Below are positions 26,812 through 35,683 of a stretch of DNA of 64,000 bases, piece by piece; within the stretch, counting starts at the first letter, position 1; each line of letters begins with the position of its first letter. The DNA is from CAZWCE01 sp964632505 (GTDB lineage: Bacteria > Planctomycetota > Planctomycetia > Pirellulales > Thermoguttaceae). Under the pieces are notes generated by a model. The model was not told the DNA's origin and ran no database searches. It was given only the letters and a program-made list of their open reading frames with translations. Made by a program: the position numbers and the translations under genes. Where the stretch lies: assembly GCA_964632505.1 (NCBI GenBank), contig CAZWCE010000008.1:124001-188000 (forward strand), in the 5' to 3' direction.

Positions 26812-28110
26812 ATGAACCAAAATCAAACAAAACCTCGCCGTCTGGTGGTGATCCCCGGCGATCCAATCGCCACCTACGAAGCGAAAGGGCTCGACCATCT
26901 CCAGCGATACTACAACCCCGGAGGATTCTTCGATGAAGTGCATGCGCTGAGCCCTTTCGAAACGGTCGACCACCGTGAGGCGTACGGGATGACGATTCGC
27001 AAGGTTCCCGAGTCGGGCTTTCGGGAAGCGGTTCGCCGGTTGCGTCCCGATGTGGTGCGTGCATATGGGGGGCATTGGCCGTCCGATGTGGCTTGTCGGC
27101 ACCGCGTGGGGGGGATCCCGATCGTCGCGAGCGTGCACGACACCCATCCCTCGATGATTCATCCCTCGTTGCGATATGCCGATCGCATCTGGTGCGTCAC
27201 CGAAGCGGTCGCCGAGGCGGTGGCCGGCAAAGGCGTCTCCGCCGACCGGATCCGCCTGTTTTCGAACCGGATCGATCTCGACGTCTTCCACCCGCCCGAG
27301 GGTGAGCTTGCCGGGCTTCGTTCGGGGGGCTTTTCCATGTCGGAATCTCTTGCGACGGAATCGGGAGCAAAGGTTCTTTCGGAGGAGTATCCCGTCTCGT
27401 GGCCCCGGATCGCGCCGTTGTTGGAGAAACAATCCGGCAGTGAGAAATCGTATTGGATTTTGCACATCGGAAGAAAATCGCCTCAGAAGAATCTCGACAC
27501 GCTCATTCGGGCCCTGCCGCTCTTGCCGGAGCGTTTTCGCGTGGTATTTCTCGGGCAGGGAGAATTGCAGCCCTATCTGCGGTTGGCGCGAAGTTTGAAC
27601 GTCGAGCGGCGTTGCGTCTGGATCGATTCGATCCCGAATCGCGAACTGCCGCTCTGGTATCACTGGTGCGATCTGTTTTGCCTGCCGAGCCGCTGGGAAG
27701 GGTTCGGGATCGTTTTTCTCGAAGCGGCCGCGTGCGGGACGCCGATCTTGACCTCACGCATTCCGCCCATGCGGGATATGTTTTCGGACGAAAAAAACGC
27801 TTTACTCATCCGTAGTTACGAAGATCCCCCCGCCTTGATGCAGTCGATTCTCCGGTTGGCCGAAGACCCTGCTTTGGCCGAAAAGCTCTCTCGAAACGCT
27901 CCGGAAGTCGCCCGACCGTTCTCGCGCCCTCTGGTCGAAGCGATGGAAATTGACCTCTACCGTGAGGTGTTGTCGCTTCCGGAGAGTCCTGGGAACGTCG
28001 GGGAAGCGTTTTGGCGTGCCAAATCCAAGGGATATTTGCAATTGCGGCGTTCGTTGCGTCCCTTGAAGTCGTTTTTCGGGAGAAAGTCGCCCAAACCTCC
28101 TTTCTCCTAA
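26812..28110 (+). CDS. GT4-family glycosyltransferase
   Basis: A 432-residue GT-B fold enzyme. The N-terminal domain carries RAYGGHWPSDVACRHR and the HDTHPSMIHPSL segment. The C-terminal domain has WILHIGRKSPQKNLDTLIRA, a typical GT4 G-R-x-x-x-x-K-N site, and the EGFGIVFLEAAACGTPIL motif (E-x7-E), which binds the nucleotide-sugar donor. It is a cytoplasmic enzyme, probably for envelope polysaccharide or glycolipid. Donor and acceptor cannot be deduced. It stands alone, 250 bases before nadA, which has its own promoter. Confidence 0.92.
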   Translation: MNQNQTKPRRLVVIPGDPIATYEAKGLDHLQRYYNPGGFFDEVHALSPFETVDHREAYGMTIRKVPESGFREAVRRLRPDVVRAYGGHWPSDVACRHRVGGIPIVASVHDTHPSMIHPSLRYADRIWCVTEAVAEAVAGKGVSADRIRLFSNRIDLDVFHPPEGELAGLRSGGFSMSESLATESGAKVLSEEYPVSWPRIAPLLEKQSGSEKSYWILHIGRKSPQKNLDTLIRALPLLPERFRVVFLGQGELQPYLRLARSLNVERRCVWIDSIPNRELPLWYHWCDLFCLPSRWEGFGIVFLEAAACGTPILTSRIPPMRDMFSDEKNALLIRSYEDPPALMQSILRLAEDPALAEKLSRNAPEVARPFSRPLVEAMEIDLYREVLSLPESPGNVGEAFWRAKSKGYLQLRRSLRPLKSFFGRKSPKPPFS

Positions 28111-28234
28111 ACGATGAAAATCGGCCCGTTTTCATTCGCCGGCGGGTTCACGGCGTTCGGAAGGAGCGAGAGGGCGTGCCGCTTTTTTCTCGGCGGCGGG
28201 ACCGTCGCGGAATCCCCTCAAATTCAGGGGTGAT

Positions 28235-28262
28235 TGACTTTATTGCAGCAAGGGCTAGAATT
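28235..28262 (+). promoter_or_regulatory. Predicted promoter of nadA
   Basis: TTGACT is followed after 16 bases by TAGAAT. The start would be near 28269, leaving a leader of about 90 bases before nadA. Confidence 0.52.
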
Positions 28263-28360
28263 ATTGTTGGAATGGTGATTCATTTTGATCGCTTTGTTTT
28301 TCCAACTTTTTTAATTCTACGGAATGGTTTTCGGGGGAAATACGGAAAGGAGGCGGAGTC

Positions 28361-29503
28361 ATGAAAGTTCCCGGTCCTCTGAATCAAGATGCGCTTCCCA
28401 CCCTGAATGAATATATGGCGATGCCGGAAGTCGAACTTTCGGTGCGGATCGAAGCGGTCCGCGAGAAGATGGGAGAGCAGCTTCTTATCCTGGGGCATCA
28501 CTATCAACGGGATGAGGTTATCGAGCATACCGACTTTCGAGGCGACAGCTTCAAGCTCTCGGCCGAGGCCGCTCGTCGCGACGAGTGTTTCGCCATCGTC
28601 TTCTGCGGCGTCCACTTCATGGCCGAAACGGCCGACATCCTGGCCAATCGTCCCGAAAACCTCGAGAAACGCGACGGAAAACGAACGCCCGTGATTCTGC
28701 CGAATCTCTTCGCCGGTTGTACGCTGGCCGATATGGCGACGCTCGAACGGGTCGAGGCGTGCTGGCAGGCGTTGGGCGAAGTGGTCGATCTCGACCGGGT
28801 CGTGCCGATCACGTACGTCAACTCCAACGCTCAATTGAAAGCGTTTTGCGGCCGTCACGGCGGCATCGTCTGCACCTCCTCGAACGCGTCGGCGGTCCTC
28901 GATTGGGCCCTGGAACGCGGCGAACGGGTTCTCTTTTTCCCCGACCAGCATTTGGCCCGGAACATCGCCTCCTCCAAGGGGTTCTCCGACGAGGAGATGC
29001 CTCTCTGGGACGACCGGAAACCGCTCGGCGGCAATACCGAGCAGCAGTTGCGTCGGAGTCGGGTCATCCTGTGGAACGGGTATTGTTGCGTCCATCAGGT
29101 CTTCACCGTGCCGGAAGTGGAATATTTGAAGAAAAAACATCCCGACATGCAAACGATCATCCATCCGGAATCGCCCCGCGAGGTGGTCGAAGTTTGCGAT
29201 CGGTTCGGTTCGACCGGAGCGATCCTCAAGGCGGTCGAGGAGTCCCCGCCGGGTTCGGTCTGGGGCATCGGCACCGAATGGAACATGGTGCAGCGGGTGA
29301 TGAACGAAAATCCCGACAAAGAGGTCCATTACCTCGCTCCCGAGCCGAGCGTGTGCGGGATGATGGAGCGGATTCGACTGCACGACCTCTGCTGGGTCCT
29401 CGAGAATTTGATCCAAGGGAATGAGGTCAACGTAATCGAGGTCGAACCGGAAGTCGCCCGAGACGCACTGGTGGCATTGGAACGCATGCTCGAAGTCAGT
29501 TGA
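28361..29503 (+). CDS. nadA: Quinolinate synthase NadA
   Basis: A 380-residue [4Fe-4S] enzyme that condenses iminoaspartate with dihydroxyacetone phosphate to quinolinate in NAD synthesis. It has LILGHHYQRDEVIEHTDF at the N-terminus. The candidate cluster cysteines lie in NLFAGCTLADM, NGYCCVHQVF and EPSVCGMMERI. This is the longer NadA type. The ATG at 28361 has a near-perfect AAAGGAGG ribosome site. nadB and nadC are not in the window. The gene ends eight bases inside the opposing glycosyltransferase gene, and its terminator lies within that gene. Confidence 0.96.
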   Translation: MKVPGPLNQDALPTLNEYMAMPEVELSVRIEAVREKMGEQLLILGHHYQRDEVIEHTDFRGDSFKLSAEAARRDECFAIVFCGVHFMAETADILANRPENLEKRDGKRTPVILPNLFAGCTLADMATLERVEACWQALGEVVDLDRVVPITYVNSNAQLKAFCGRHGGIVCTSSNASAVLDWALERGERVLFFPDQHLARNIASSKGFSDEEMPLWDDRKPLGGNTEQQLRRSRVILWNGYCCVHQVFTVPEVEYLKKKHPDMQTIIHPESPREVVEVCDRFGSTGAILKAVEESPPGSVWGIGTEWNMVQRVMNENPDKEVHYLAPEPSVCGMMERIRLHDLCWVLENLIQGNEVNVIEVEPEVARDALVALERMLEVS

Positions 29504-31520
29504 TGCCGGATCGCGTTCGCGTTTCGGTCCCGTCACGATTCTTCCCCCGAGAGCTCTTGCTCGCCGGGGGATTTTTTTGCGATGGTTCCCCACTGGTACC
29601 CGATGGCCGATGCTGCCGATCGTCGGTCTCCGGGTGGGTTGCCCGCCATGCCTGATGGTAATCGGCGAAGGAATAGACTTCTACGAGAGGGACGTCGAGC
29701 CGCCAGGGGCCCCAGCCTCCGCGACGCAGGAGGTGACGGAAGGCGGGTTCCCGGTGTTCCACGAGCCATCGGTCGGCCGGGAACATCGCGCTGGGCCGCC
29801 GTTGGAGCACGTACCAGCGAAACGGAATCGCCGTGGCGGAATCCTCTCCTCCCTTACTGCTTTTCTGTTCGGTTCCCTCTTTCTGTTCCGAGGGCGCGAA
29901 GCGGAACCGCCGATCCTTCCGAGTCGGGTAGTACGGCACATCGAGCCGTCCCCACTCGGCCAGAAGATCGAGATTCTTCGGGGGGGCCGCCTCGAAGCAG
30001 ACCCCCTCGTCGGCACCGGTGTGTTCATGGAGCCATTGCAAGGTTTCCGGATCAAGCCCATCCCAGTAATAGGTCGGCTCCATCCCCGCTTGGACGGCGC
30101 CGGGCAGTCCGCCGATGAGGAGATTGTAATACGAGAGCCAATGGGGGGCGTACCAGAATAGACTCGTCGCGCTTCCGGAGAGGAGGCAAATCGCCAAGAA
30201 CGAGCCGGCCCGACGGGAGAGGAATCGGCGGCTGAATGGTGGACGGGGCGTACCCGGTTTTTTGCGGGGCATTCCGTAACGAAAGCATCCGTCCACTCCG
30301 ACGCCGGCCAAAAGCGCCAGGAAAGCGAAGGCGGGCGCGAACAGGCGGATGCCGTCGTGCGGTGGAGTGCCCGGCAAGGCGCGAACGACCAGGAGGAGGC
30401 CCCCGTTGAGAAGAAGTAGGAGCGTCGCGCTGCGCGTCGCGGATCGCCGGAGGCCGGTGGCGATGCCGATGAGCAACAGCACCAAGAGCCCCACCGGCAC
30501 GGTGATGGCGGTCCAGAGGAGCGTGTTGTACCAAGGCAGTGAATGGTGGAGGTTGTACATGCGCCCGAGGAAAAGAATCGCGATGTTGTAGTCGTCGCGA
30601 TGCAGGTTCGCCGCGAAGAACTGCCTCAGTGAATCGATGGGGGAGTGCCACATCGGCGGATTCAACACGTAGAAAACCGTCAGCGCGACGGCGAGTCCGA
30701 TCGCCCAGGTCCGCAGCAGCGCGAGGGCCTCCTCTTTCCAGGAAGGCGCATGGTCGGCATTTTCTTCCCCCGTAGCGGTTGTGGAAACGGGACGCCGCTG
30801 GGGTCGGGTCCGGGCCGATTGGAAAAGATGCAAAATCGACCAGAGGAAAAAAGGGATCGGAACCAACCAGCCGGTGAACTTCATCGACATGGCCGAAGCC
30901 AGACAAACGCCCCAGAGGATCGCCCAACCGTTTTTGCGGCGTGCCGGCTCGAAGGTCGCCCAGGCGAGGAGCCAGGCCGCGATGAGCGGACCGTCGCAGG
31001 CGGCGATGTGAAGATGGGCGAAAAGACGTGGAATGAGAAAAAGGGAAAACACACCGGCGACCGCCGCGGCGAGGGAAAATTGTTTTCTCATCCGATAGAA
31101 GACCATCCCGATCGCGAGACTCGCCAGCATCAGCCCCCCGAAGCGATATTTGGTCAAGGGAGGCAGGAAACGGGAGAGATAAATCGTTTCGGCAAAGTTC
31201 TTTCCGGCGGCGATCAACAAGGCGTATCCGGCCGGGTGCCCCTCGCGTCGGGTCAGAAAAGGCCAGTCTTGCCGAATCGCTTCTTGCGAAAGTGGATTTT
31301 CATGTCTTTCGGCCCCGACCTCCGGGGAGACCCAGCGATCGAACCAGTGTTCGATGCTTTGGGATCGGGCAATGGCGTCGCCTTCATCCCAGGTCATCGG
31401 CAAATAGCCGGCGGTGAGTGTCATGATCACCAGCGAGAGAATTGCGATTCTCGAAGCCGTGGCGGCGAGGGACGGCTGCGATCGTTTTTTTCTCGGAGGG
31501 GAGGGGGGTGGAGGGGCCAT
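29496..31520 (-). CDS. GT39/ArnT-like membrane glycosyltransferase
   Basis: A 674-residue polytopic protein. The first luminal loop has MTWDEGDAIARSQSIEHW, where the Asp-Glu pair matches the catalytic site of dolichyl-phosphate-mannose mannosyltransferase and ArnT families. About ten hydrophobic helices follow up to residue 470, then a soluble C-terminal domain of about 190 residues (YYWDGLDPETLQWLHEHTG). Such enzymes take sugar from a polyprenyl-phosphate carrier and add it to a protein or lipid outside the cytoplasm. The 3' end overlaps nadA by eight bases, and the coding region also holds the nadA terminator. Confidence 0.85.
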   Translation of the reverse strand: MAPPPPSPPRKKRSQPSLAATASRIAILSLVIMTLTAGYLPMTWDEGDAIARSQSIEHWFDRWVSPEVGAERHENPLSQEAIRQDWPFLTRREGHPAGYALLIAAGKNFAETIYLSRFLPPLTKYRFGGLMLASLAIGMVFYRMRKQFSLAAAVAGVFSLFLIPRLFAHLHIAACDGPLIAAWLLAWATFEPARRKNGWAILWGVCLASAMSMKFTGWLVPIPFFLWSILHLFQSARTRPQRRPVSTTATGEENADHAPSWKEEALALLRTWAIGLAVALTVFYVLNPPMWHSPIDSLRQFFAANLHRDDYNIAILFLGRMYNLHHSLPWYNTLLWTAITVPVGLLVLLLIGIATGLRRSATRSATLLLLLNGGLLLVVRALPGTPPHDGIRLFAPAFAFLALLAGVGVDGCFRYGMPRKKPGTPRPPFSRRFLSRRAGSFLAICLLSGSATSLFWYAPHWLSYYNLLIGGLPGAVQAGMEPTYYWDGLDPETLQWLHEHTGADEGVCFEAAPPKNLDLLAEWGRLDVPYYPTRKDRRFRFAPSEQKEGTEQKSSKGGEDSATAIPFRWYVLQRRPSAMFPADRWLVEHREPAFRHLLRRGGWGPWRLDVPLVEVYSFADYHQAWRATHPETDDRQHRPSGTSGEPSQKNPPASKSSRGKNRDGTETRTRSGIN
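29543..29578 (+). terminator. Intrinsic terminator of nadA, inside the opposing gene
   Basis: A long stem (TCCCCCG-A-GAGC against GCTC-GC-CGGGGGA, with a small bulge, loop TCTT) is followed by seven T. It is 40 bases after the nadA stop and lies inside the 3' coding part of the minus-strand glycosyltransferase. Confidence 0.8.
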
Positions 31521-31588
31521 GTCGATCGGTACGATACATCGAGAAATGGGGGGAAGTTTTTTGGGAAGGGCAAAGGAGCCCTCCTGCC

Positions 31589-31617
31589 ATTATAGCTTGC
31601 GGCCGAATCGCCGGAAA
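31589..31617 (-). promoter_or_regulatory. Possible promoter of the GT39-like gene
   Basis: On the minus strand, a perfect TATAAT is preceded 17 bases earlier by a weak TTTCCG. The start would be near 31582, about 60 bases before the ATG. Confidence 0.4.
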
Positions 31618-31760
31618 ATGGAAAGATCCCTATTGAGTTGTTTGCGGAGAATCATTAGACTCCCGAAGCGGTACCGTGACGCTCCCGTTTTTCCGACGGG
31701 GGCGGAATGGTCTTCTCAAGACGTCGATTGAGTTCGGCATCGACGAATAACAGGTGCGCT

Positions 31761-32750
31761 ATGCGATTCTCCGATTTTCCTCGATTTCCCTTGTGGATCC
31801 AACGTTGTGGCTCCTTTTGTTCTCCCTGGGCATTGAGCCTTGCGGCGTTGATCGCCGGGCCGGGGGAGGTCTGTCTTGAGCGGCGCGATCGGACGGGAGA
31901 GCATCTGCTGACGGCTCGGGAGCTTCGCAAGTTGTTGAACATGTTTCTCGACCGGCCGGAAGTGATCGAGAGCTTTCGTTTCCAGGACGGTCTGGTCCAT
32001 TTCACCTTCGACGGGCACCGCTTTTCATTGCGCAATGAAGATTTTCCCCGCTTTCAGGAGATCTGGCTGCAGGACCGTTACCGACTGCAGGGGTTCGCGA
32101 ATCATTTCGAGACCGTCGTCGATCTCGGTTCGGGGGCCGGTTTGTTCACCTTGCTGGTGGTGCCGCAATCGGAGCGCGTGGTGTCGGTCGAAGCGGCTCA
32201 GGAGAATCGGGACTTGTCGCTCTTGAATCTTTCGCAGTCGGTGTATCGCGAGCGGGTCGTGGTGCACCATCGGATCATGTCGCCCCGATCCGGAGAATCG
32301 CGGTCGCTGTTTCTCGATCGTCACCCGGAGAATCATTCGATCGACGGGGCCTGGATTCGCGAACCTTCCTCGCCGGTGGAGGTCGAGGACGTGGAAACCC
32401 TTTCGCTGGTCGATCTTTTCGAAAAGGAGTCGATCCGGCGGTGTGATTTGCTCAAGTGCGACATCGAAGGAGCCGAATATGAAGTCTTCTTTTCGACGCC
32501 GGAGTCGGTGCTCGGGCAGATCGACCGGCTCGCGCTGGAGATCCACCTTCACCCGGAGTTGCAGTGGGACACGCCGAACTGCCGTCGACTGGCGCGTCGT
32601 CTGAAGGAGGCGGGGTTCCATCTCGAGTGCGGTCCGGTCGCCAAGCACGGCCGATCGGCGATCTGGTTCGGCGTCCAGCGTTATTTACTGGAAACCGCGG
32701 CCGATCCGAGAACGCAATATTTCGTAGGCGGGGTGCTCCGTTCCGCCTGA
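31761..32750 (+). CDS. FkbM-family SAM-dependent methyltransferase
   Basis: A 329-residue protein. The SAM-binding motif is VVDLGSGAGLFTLLVV (about residues 117-132), with the acidic post-I residue in RVVSVEAAQENRDL. The FkbM hallmark LLKCDIEGAEYEVF lies near 235. Family members methylate hydroxyls on sugars or other small molecules, often in polysaccharide clusters, which fits the glycosyltransferases nearby. The ATG at 31761 has CAGGTG before it. The upstream ATG at 31707 adds 18 unlikely residues. Confidence 0.88.
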   Translation: MRFSDFPRFPLWIQRCGSFCSPWALSLAALIAGPGEVCLERRDRTGEHLLTARELRKLLNMFLDRPEVIESFRFQDGLVHFTFDGHRFSLRNEDFPRFQEIWLQDRYRLQGFANHFETVVDLGSGAGLFTLLVVPQSERVVSVEAAQENRDLSLLNLSQSVYRERVVVHHRIMSPRSGESRSLFLDRHPENHSIDGAWIREPSSPVEVEDVETLSLVDLFEKESIRRCDLLKCDIEGAEYEVFFSTPESVLGQIDRLALEIHLHPELQWDTPNCRRLARRLKEAGFHLECGPVAKHGRSAIWFGVQRYLLETAADPRTQYFVGGVLRSA

Positions 32751-33092
32751 GAACCTTGGAAAAATGTGCACTTCCGGACCTTTTCAACCTCGGCCGTAAC
32801 GACGGGGCCTCGCAAGAGAAGGGGAATGTCGGGATGGAGGAGTGGAAGATTTCTTGCACAAAAAAATGGTCCGGTGGCCGATAGAAAGATTGATTCTGAC
32901 GATTGTGTGTGTTATAAAAGGGGTGGTTTGAGGCCCCCCTCTCATGGAAACCATCCGGTTCCATGAACGTTGACGCTTTTCCGTGATCCGCATGGTTCTC
33001 TCGCCGTGTCGAGAGAAAGGCATTTTGCGACCCCACCTAGAACACCCATTTCGGCGAAACCCCTTGCGAGTGAATCATCAGGCGAAACGACC
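32751..33092. other. Intergenic region holding the coaE promoter
   Basis: A 342-base stretch. A TTGATT/TATAAA promoter with 17-base spacing is seen at 32890-32918. No separate gene was recognised. Confidence 0.5.
32890..32918 (+). promoter_or_regulatory. Predicted promoter of coaE
   Basis: TTGATT is followed after 17 bases by TATAAA. The start would be near 32925, giving a leader of about 170 bases to the GTG at 33093. Confidence 0.52.
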
Positions 33093-33722
33093 GTGAAAGT
33101 CATCGGAATTCTGGGAGGCATCGGTAGCGGGAAGACGTACGTGGCGAAGATGTTCGAACGACTCGGCGCTCGACGGATCGATGCGGATCGATTCGGTCAT
33201 CAAGAACTTGAACGTGAGGAGGTGCGTCGCCAAGTCCGCCGGCGTTGGGGGGCGTCGCTTTTCACCCCCGGAGGCGAGCTCGACCGGAAGCGGTTGGCGA
33301 AAATCGTGTTTGCCCCTCCACCCGAGGGGGTCGTCGAGCGTCGGGCGCTGGAAGCAATAACCCATCCCGGCATCGTCGCGCGGATCGAATCGGCCCTGGC
33401 ATCGAACCGTCGGGCAAAGGTTCCCGCCGTCGTACTCGATGCCGCCCTGCTGATGGAGGCCGGTTGGATCGAATATTGCGATCATCTCGTGTTTGTCGAT
33501 ACGCCGAAGGAGATGCGCCTCCGGCGAACGGCTCGACATCGCGGATGGAGCCCCGAGCAACATGAGGCAAGAGAGCAAATCCAGGAATCTTTGCAGAAGA
33601 AAAGAGACATTGCCGATTATACCATTGATAATTGCGTGGATTCACCTCCCGTTTTCGAGCAGGTTCGCCGATGTTGGAATCACATGATGGGCAGTGAGCT
33701 TCCCCCTTCGCCGACACCGTAG
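33093..33722 (+). CDS. coaE: Dephospho-CoA kinase CoaE
   Basis: A 209-residue P-loop kinase for the last step of coenzyme A synthesis, phosphorylation of the ribose 3'-hydroxyl. It has VIGILGGIGSGKTYVAKMF at the N-terminus (Walker A GGIGSGKT), RRIDADRFGHQELE, a hinge with LDAALLMEAGW, and a VFVDTPKEMRLRR lid region. The GTG at 33093 is chosen because it gives the normal family N-terminus. The upstream extension to 32970 has atypical composition. The length is typical (195-210). Confidence 0.93.
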   Translation: MKVIGILGGIGSGKTYVAKMFERLGARRIDADRFGHQELEREEVRRQVRRRWGASLFTPGGELDRKRLAKIVFAPPPEGVVERRALEAITHPGIVARIESALASNRRAKVPAVVLDAALLMEAGWIEYCDHLVFVDTPKEMRLRRTARHRGWSPEQHEAREQIQESLQKKRDIADYTIDNCVDSPPVFEQVRRCWNHMMGSELPPSPTP

Positions 33723-33847
33723 CGCGACGCCGCCGGCGGAGATCCCTTGCCGCCTCGACGAGCCGGCCTCCCCGGCAGGAACGACGACTCCACCCCGATG
33801 ATATCCTGTTGCCAACCGACCCGAGTCTCGGTCTTCGCTCCCGGACC

Positions 33848-33876
33848 TTGACATCGAGCCCCCTTATCCTTGTATT
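33848..33876 (+). promoter_or_regulatory. Predicted promoter of rho
   Basis: A perfect TTGACA is followed after 17 bases by TGTATT. The start would be near 33883, leaving a leader of about 245 bases before rho. Confidence 0.46.
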
Positions 33877-33975
33877 GAACTCTCATACCGATTTCCCCAC
33901 GCGAACGAAAAGAGCTTTTCCGATTTGCATTCCCGCAGAGGCGGGACCCGGTTGCCGGTGATCCCGAGCTCGCAT

Positions 33976-34000
33976 AAGGGCACCCCTTTCCTGTTTTTTT
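33976..34000 (+). terminator. Possible attenuator in the rho leader
   Basis: A short stem (AAGGG/CCCTT, three-base loop) is followed by TCCTG and then seven T. The stem has only five pairs, so this is a weak call. rho is attenuated in its leader in other bacteria, which makes the position notable. Confidence 0.28.
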
Positions 34001-34128
34001 CGGCGTCGAGAGACGCATTCCCTTTCGATTCCTTTTCCGATCCAATCCATCCTTTCATCATTCCATCCACCGACTCACCTACCGCGGCAGTGCTTGTCGT
34101 ACGATGATCCTTCTCAGGAGACATTCCG

Positions 34129-35640
34129 ATGACTTATCGCAGAGGCGCTTCTTCGCATTCCTCGCAGTCGGGCCAGTCCGGCCCCCTCAAGAGCCGAACT
34201 TCGTCCAACGGCGGCTCCGGCGGTCGTTCTTCCCGGGGATATTCCCGTCATGAGAACAACGGCGCCAGGCGCAAGGAACCGCTTTCGCTGGCCGAGGAGC
34301 TCGCCAAAGAACGGGATCGTGGAATCCCGGAAACGGATTACGACGAATACTACCAGAAGCTCCGCGAGTCGGGCGAGGCGACGTTCCTATCGGAATTGCA
34401 GAGTATGTCGATGCAGGAGATCATCGCCGAAGCCCGCCGTCAGAACATCGAAGATGTGGCCGGGGCCCAAAAGCAGGAGCTGATCTTCAAGATCCTCAAG
34501 CAGCGGATCAAAAAGAATGGACTCATGTACGGCGAGGGGACGCTCGAAATCCTTCCCGACGAGTTCGGTTTTCTCCGCAGTCCCGATTACCACTACCTCT
34601 CCTGTCCGGACGATATCTATATTTCTCCGAGCCAGATTCGCCGGTTCGGGATGCGCACCGGTTCGACCGTCTCGGGGCAGATCCGTCCGCCGAAGGAGAA
34701 CGAGCGCTACTTCGCCCTCTTGCGCGTCGAGGCGATCAATCACGAGGATCCCAACCTGCTTTCGCAGAAGCCGATGTTCGACGATCTCACCCCCCTGCAT
34801 CCGGATAGCCGCATCGTGATGGAAGATCCCGACGGCGACATGAACACTCGGGTGGTCGATTTGATCGTCCCGGTCGGATTCGGGCAGCGGGGATTGATCG
34901 TCAGTCCTCCCCGGGCGGGCAAGACGATCCTCATGCAAAAAATGGCGCAGGCGGCTTTGAAGAACTATCCCGATCTCTACGTGTTCATGCTCCTGATCGA
35001 CGAGCGCCCCGAAGAGGTGACCGACATGGAACGCCAGGTGAAGGGGCCGCAGTGCGAGGTCATCAGTTCGACGTTCGACGAACCCCCGACGCGGCATATC
35101 CAGGTCTCGGAGATGGTCCTGGAGAAGGCGAAGCGGATGGTCGAGTACGGCAAGAACGTGATCATCTTCCTCGATTCGATCACCCGGCTGGCTCGGGCGT
35201 GGAACTCGGAATGCCCCAGTTCCGGGAAGCTGCTCTCCGGCGGGGTCGACGCGAACGCCCTGCAGCGACCGAAGCGCTTTTTCGGCACCGCCCGGAAAGT
35301 CGAGGAAGGCGGTTCGATGACGATCATCGCCACGGCGCTGGTCGACACGGGCAGCCGCATGGACGAAGTGATCTTCGAGGAGTTCAAGGGGACGGGGAAC
35401 CTGGAGATTGTGCTCGATCGGCAACTGGTCGACAAACGCATTTGGCCGGCGATCGACATCAACAGCAGCGGCACGCGTCGGGAAGAGATGCTGATGGATC
35501 CGGAGGAGTACCGCCGGGTGTCGCTTTTGCGTCGCGTGCTCAGCGACATGAACTCCCCCGAGGCGATGGAGTTTCTCACCACCCGACTGGCGAAGTACAA
35601 GACGAACGCCGAATTTCTCATGCATTTGAACATCCAATGA
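34129..35640 (+). CDS. rho: Transcription termination factor Rho
   Basis: A 503-residue RNA-dependent ATPase. A Ser/Gly/Arg-rich N-terminal extension (residues 1-55) precedes the helical N-domain. The RNA-binding fold starts with GTLEILPDEFGFLRSPDYHYL. The ATPase domain has Walker A SPPRAGKT, Walker B VIIFLDSITRLARA, and the Q/R loop region LLSGGVDANALQRPKRFFG. It ends a subset of transcripts as a hexamer that translocates along RNA. The extension is low complexity, as in several high-GC lineages. AGGAGA precedes the ATG. It heads a run with ribH, nusB and ftsY. Confidence 0.97.
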   Translation: MTYRRGASSHSSQSGQSGPLKSRTSSNGGSGGRSSRGYSRHENNGARRKEPLSLAEELAKERDRGIPETDYDEYYQKLRESGEATFLSELQSMSMQEIIAEARRQNIEDVAGAQKQELIFKILKQRIKKNGLMYGEGTLEILPDEFGFLRSPDYHYLSCPDDIYISPSQIRRFGMRTGSTVSGQIRPPKENERYFALLRVEAINHEDPNLLSQKPMFDDLTPLHPDSRIVMEDPDGDMNTRVVDLIVPVGFGQRGLIVSPPRAGKTILMQKMAQAALKNYPDLYVFMLLIDERPEEVTDMERQVKGPQCEVISSTFDEPPTRHIQVSEMVLEKAKRMVEYGKNVIIFLDSITRLARAWNSECPSSGKLLSGGVDANALQRPKRFFGTARKVEEGGSMTIIATALVDTGSRMDEVIFEEFKGTGNLEIVLDRQLVDKRIWPAIDINSSGTRREEMLMDPEEYRRVSLLRRVLSDMNSPEAMEFLTTRLAKYKTNAEFLMHLNIQ

Positions 35641-35683
35641 TCCAGCCGCCGGAGTTCTTCTCTTGCGGATAGGAGCGAAAAAT

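Larger units (their letters stand above)
33723..34128. other. Intergenic region / long leader of rho
   Basis: A 406-base stretch. A TTGACA promoter is seen at 33848-33876. The leader contains a GC-rich hairpin (TCCCGC/GCGGGA near 33940-33957) and a short hairpin followed by seven T (33976-34000). No gene was recognised. Confidence 0.45.
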
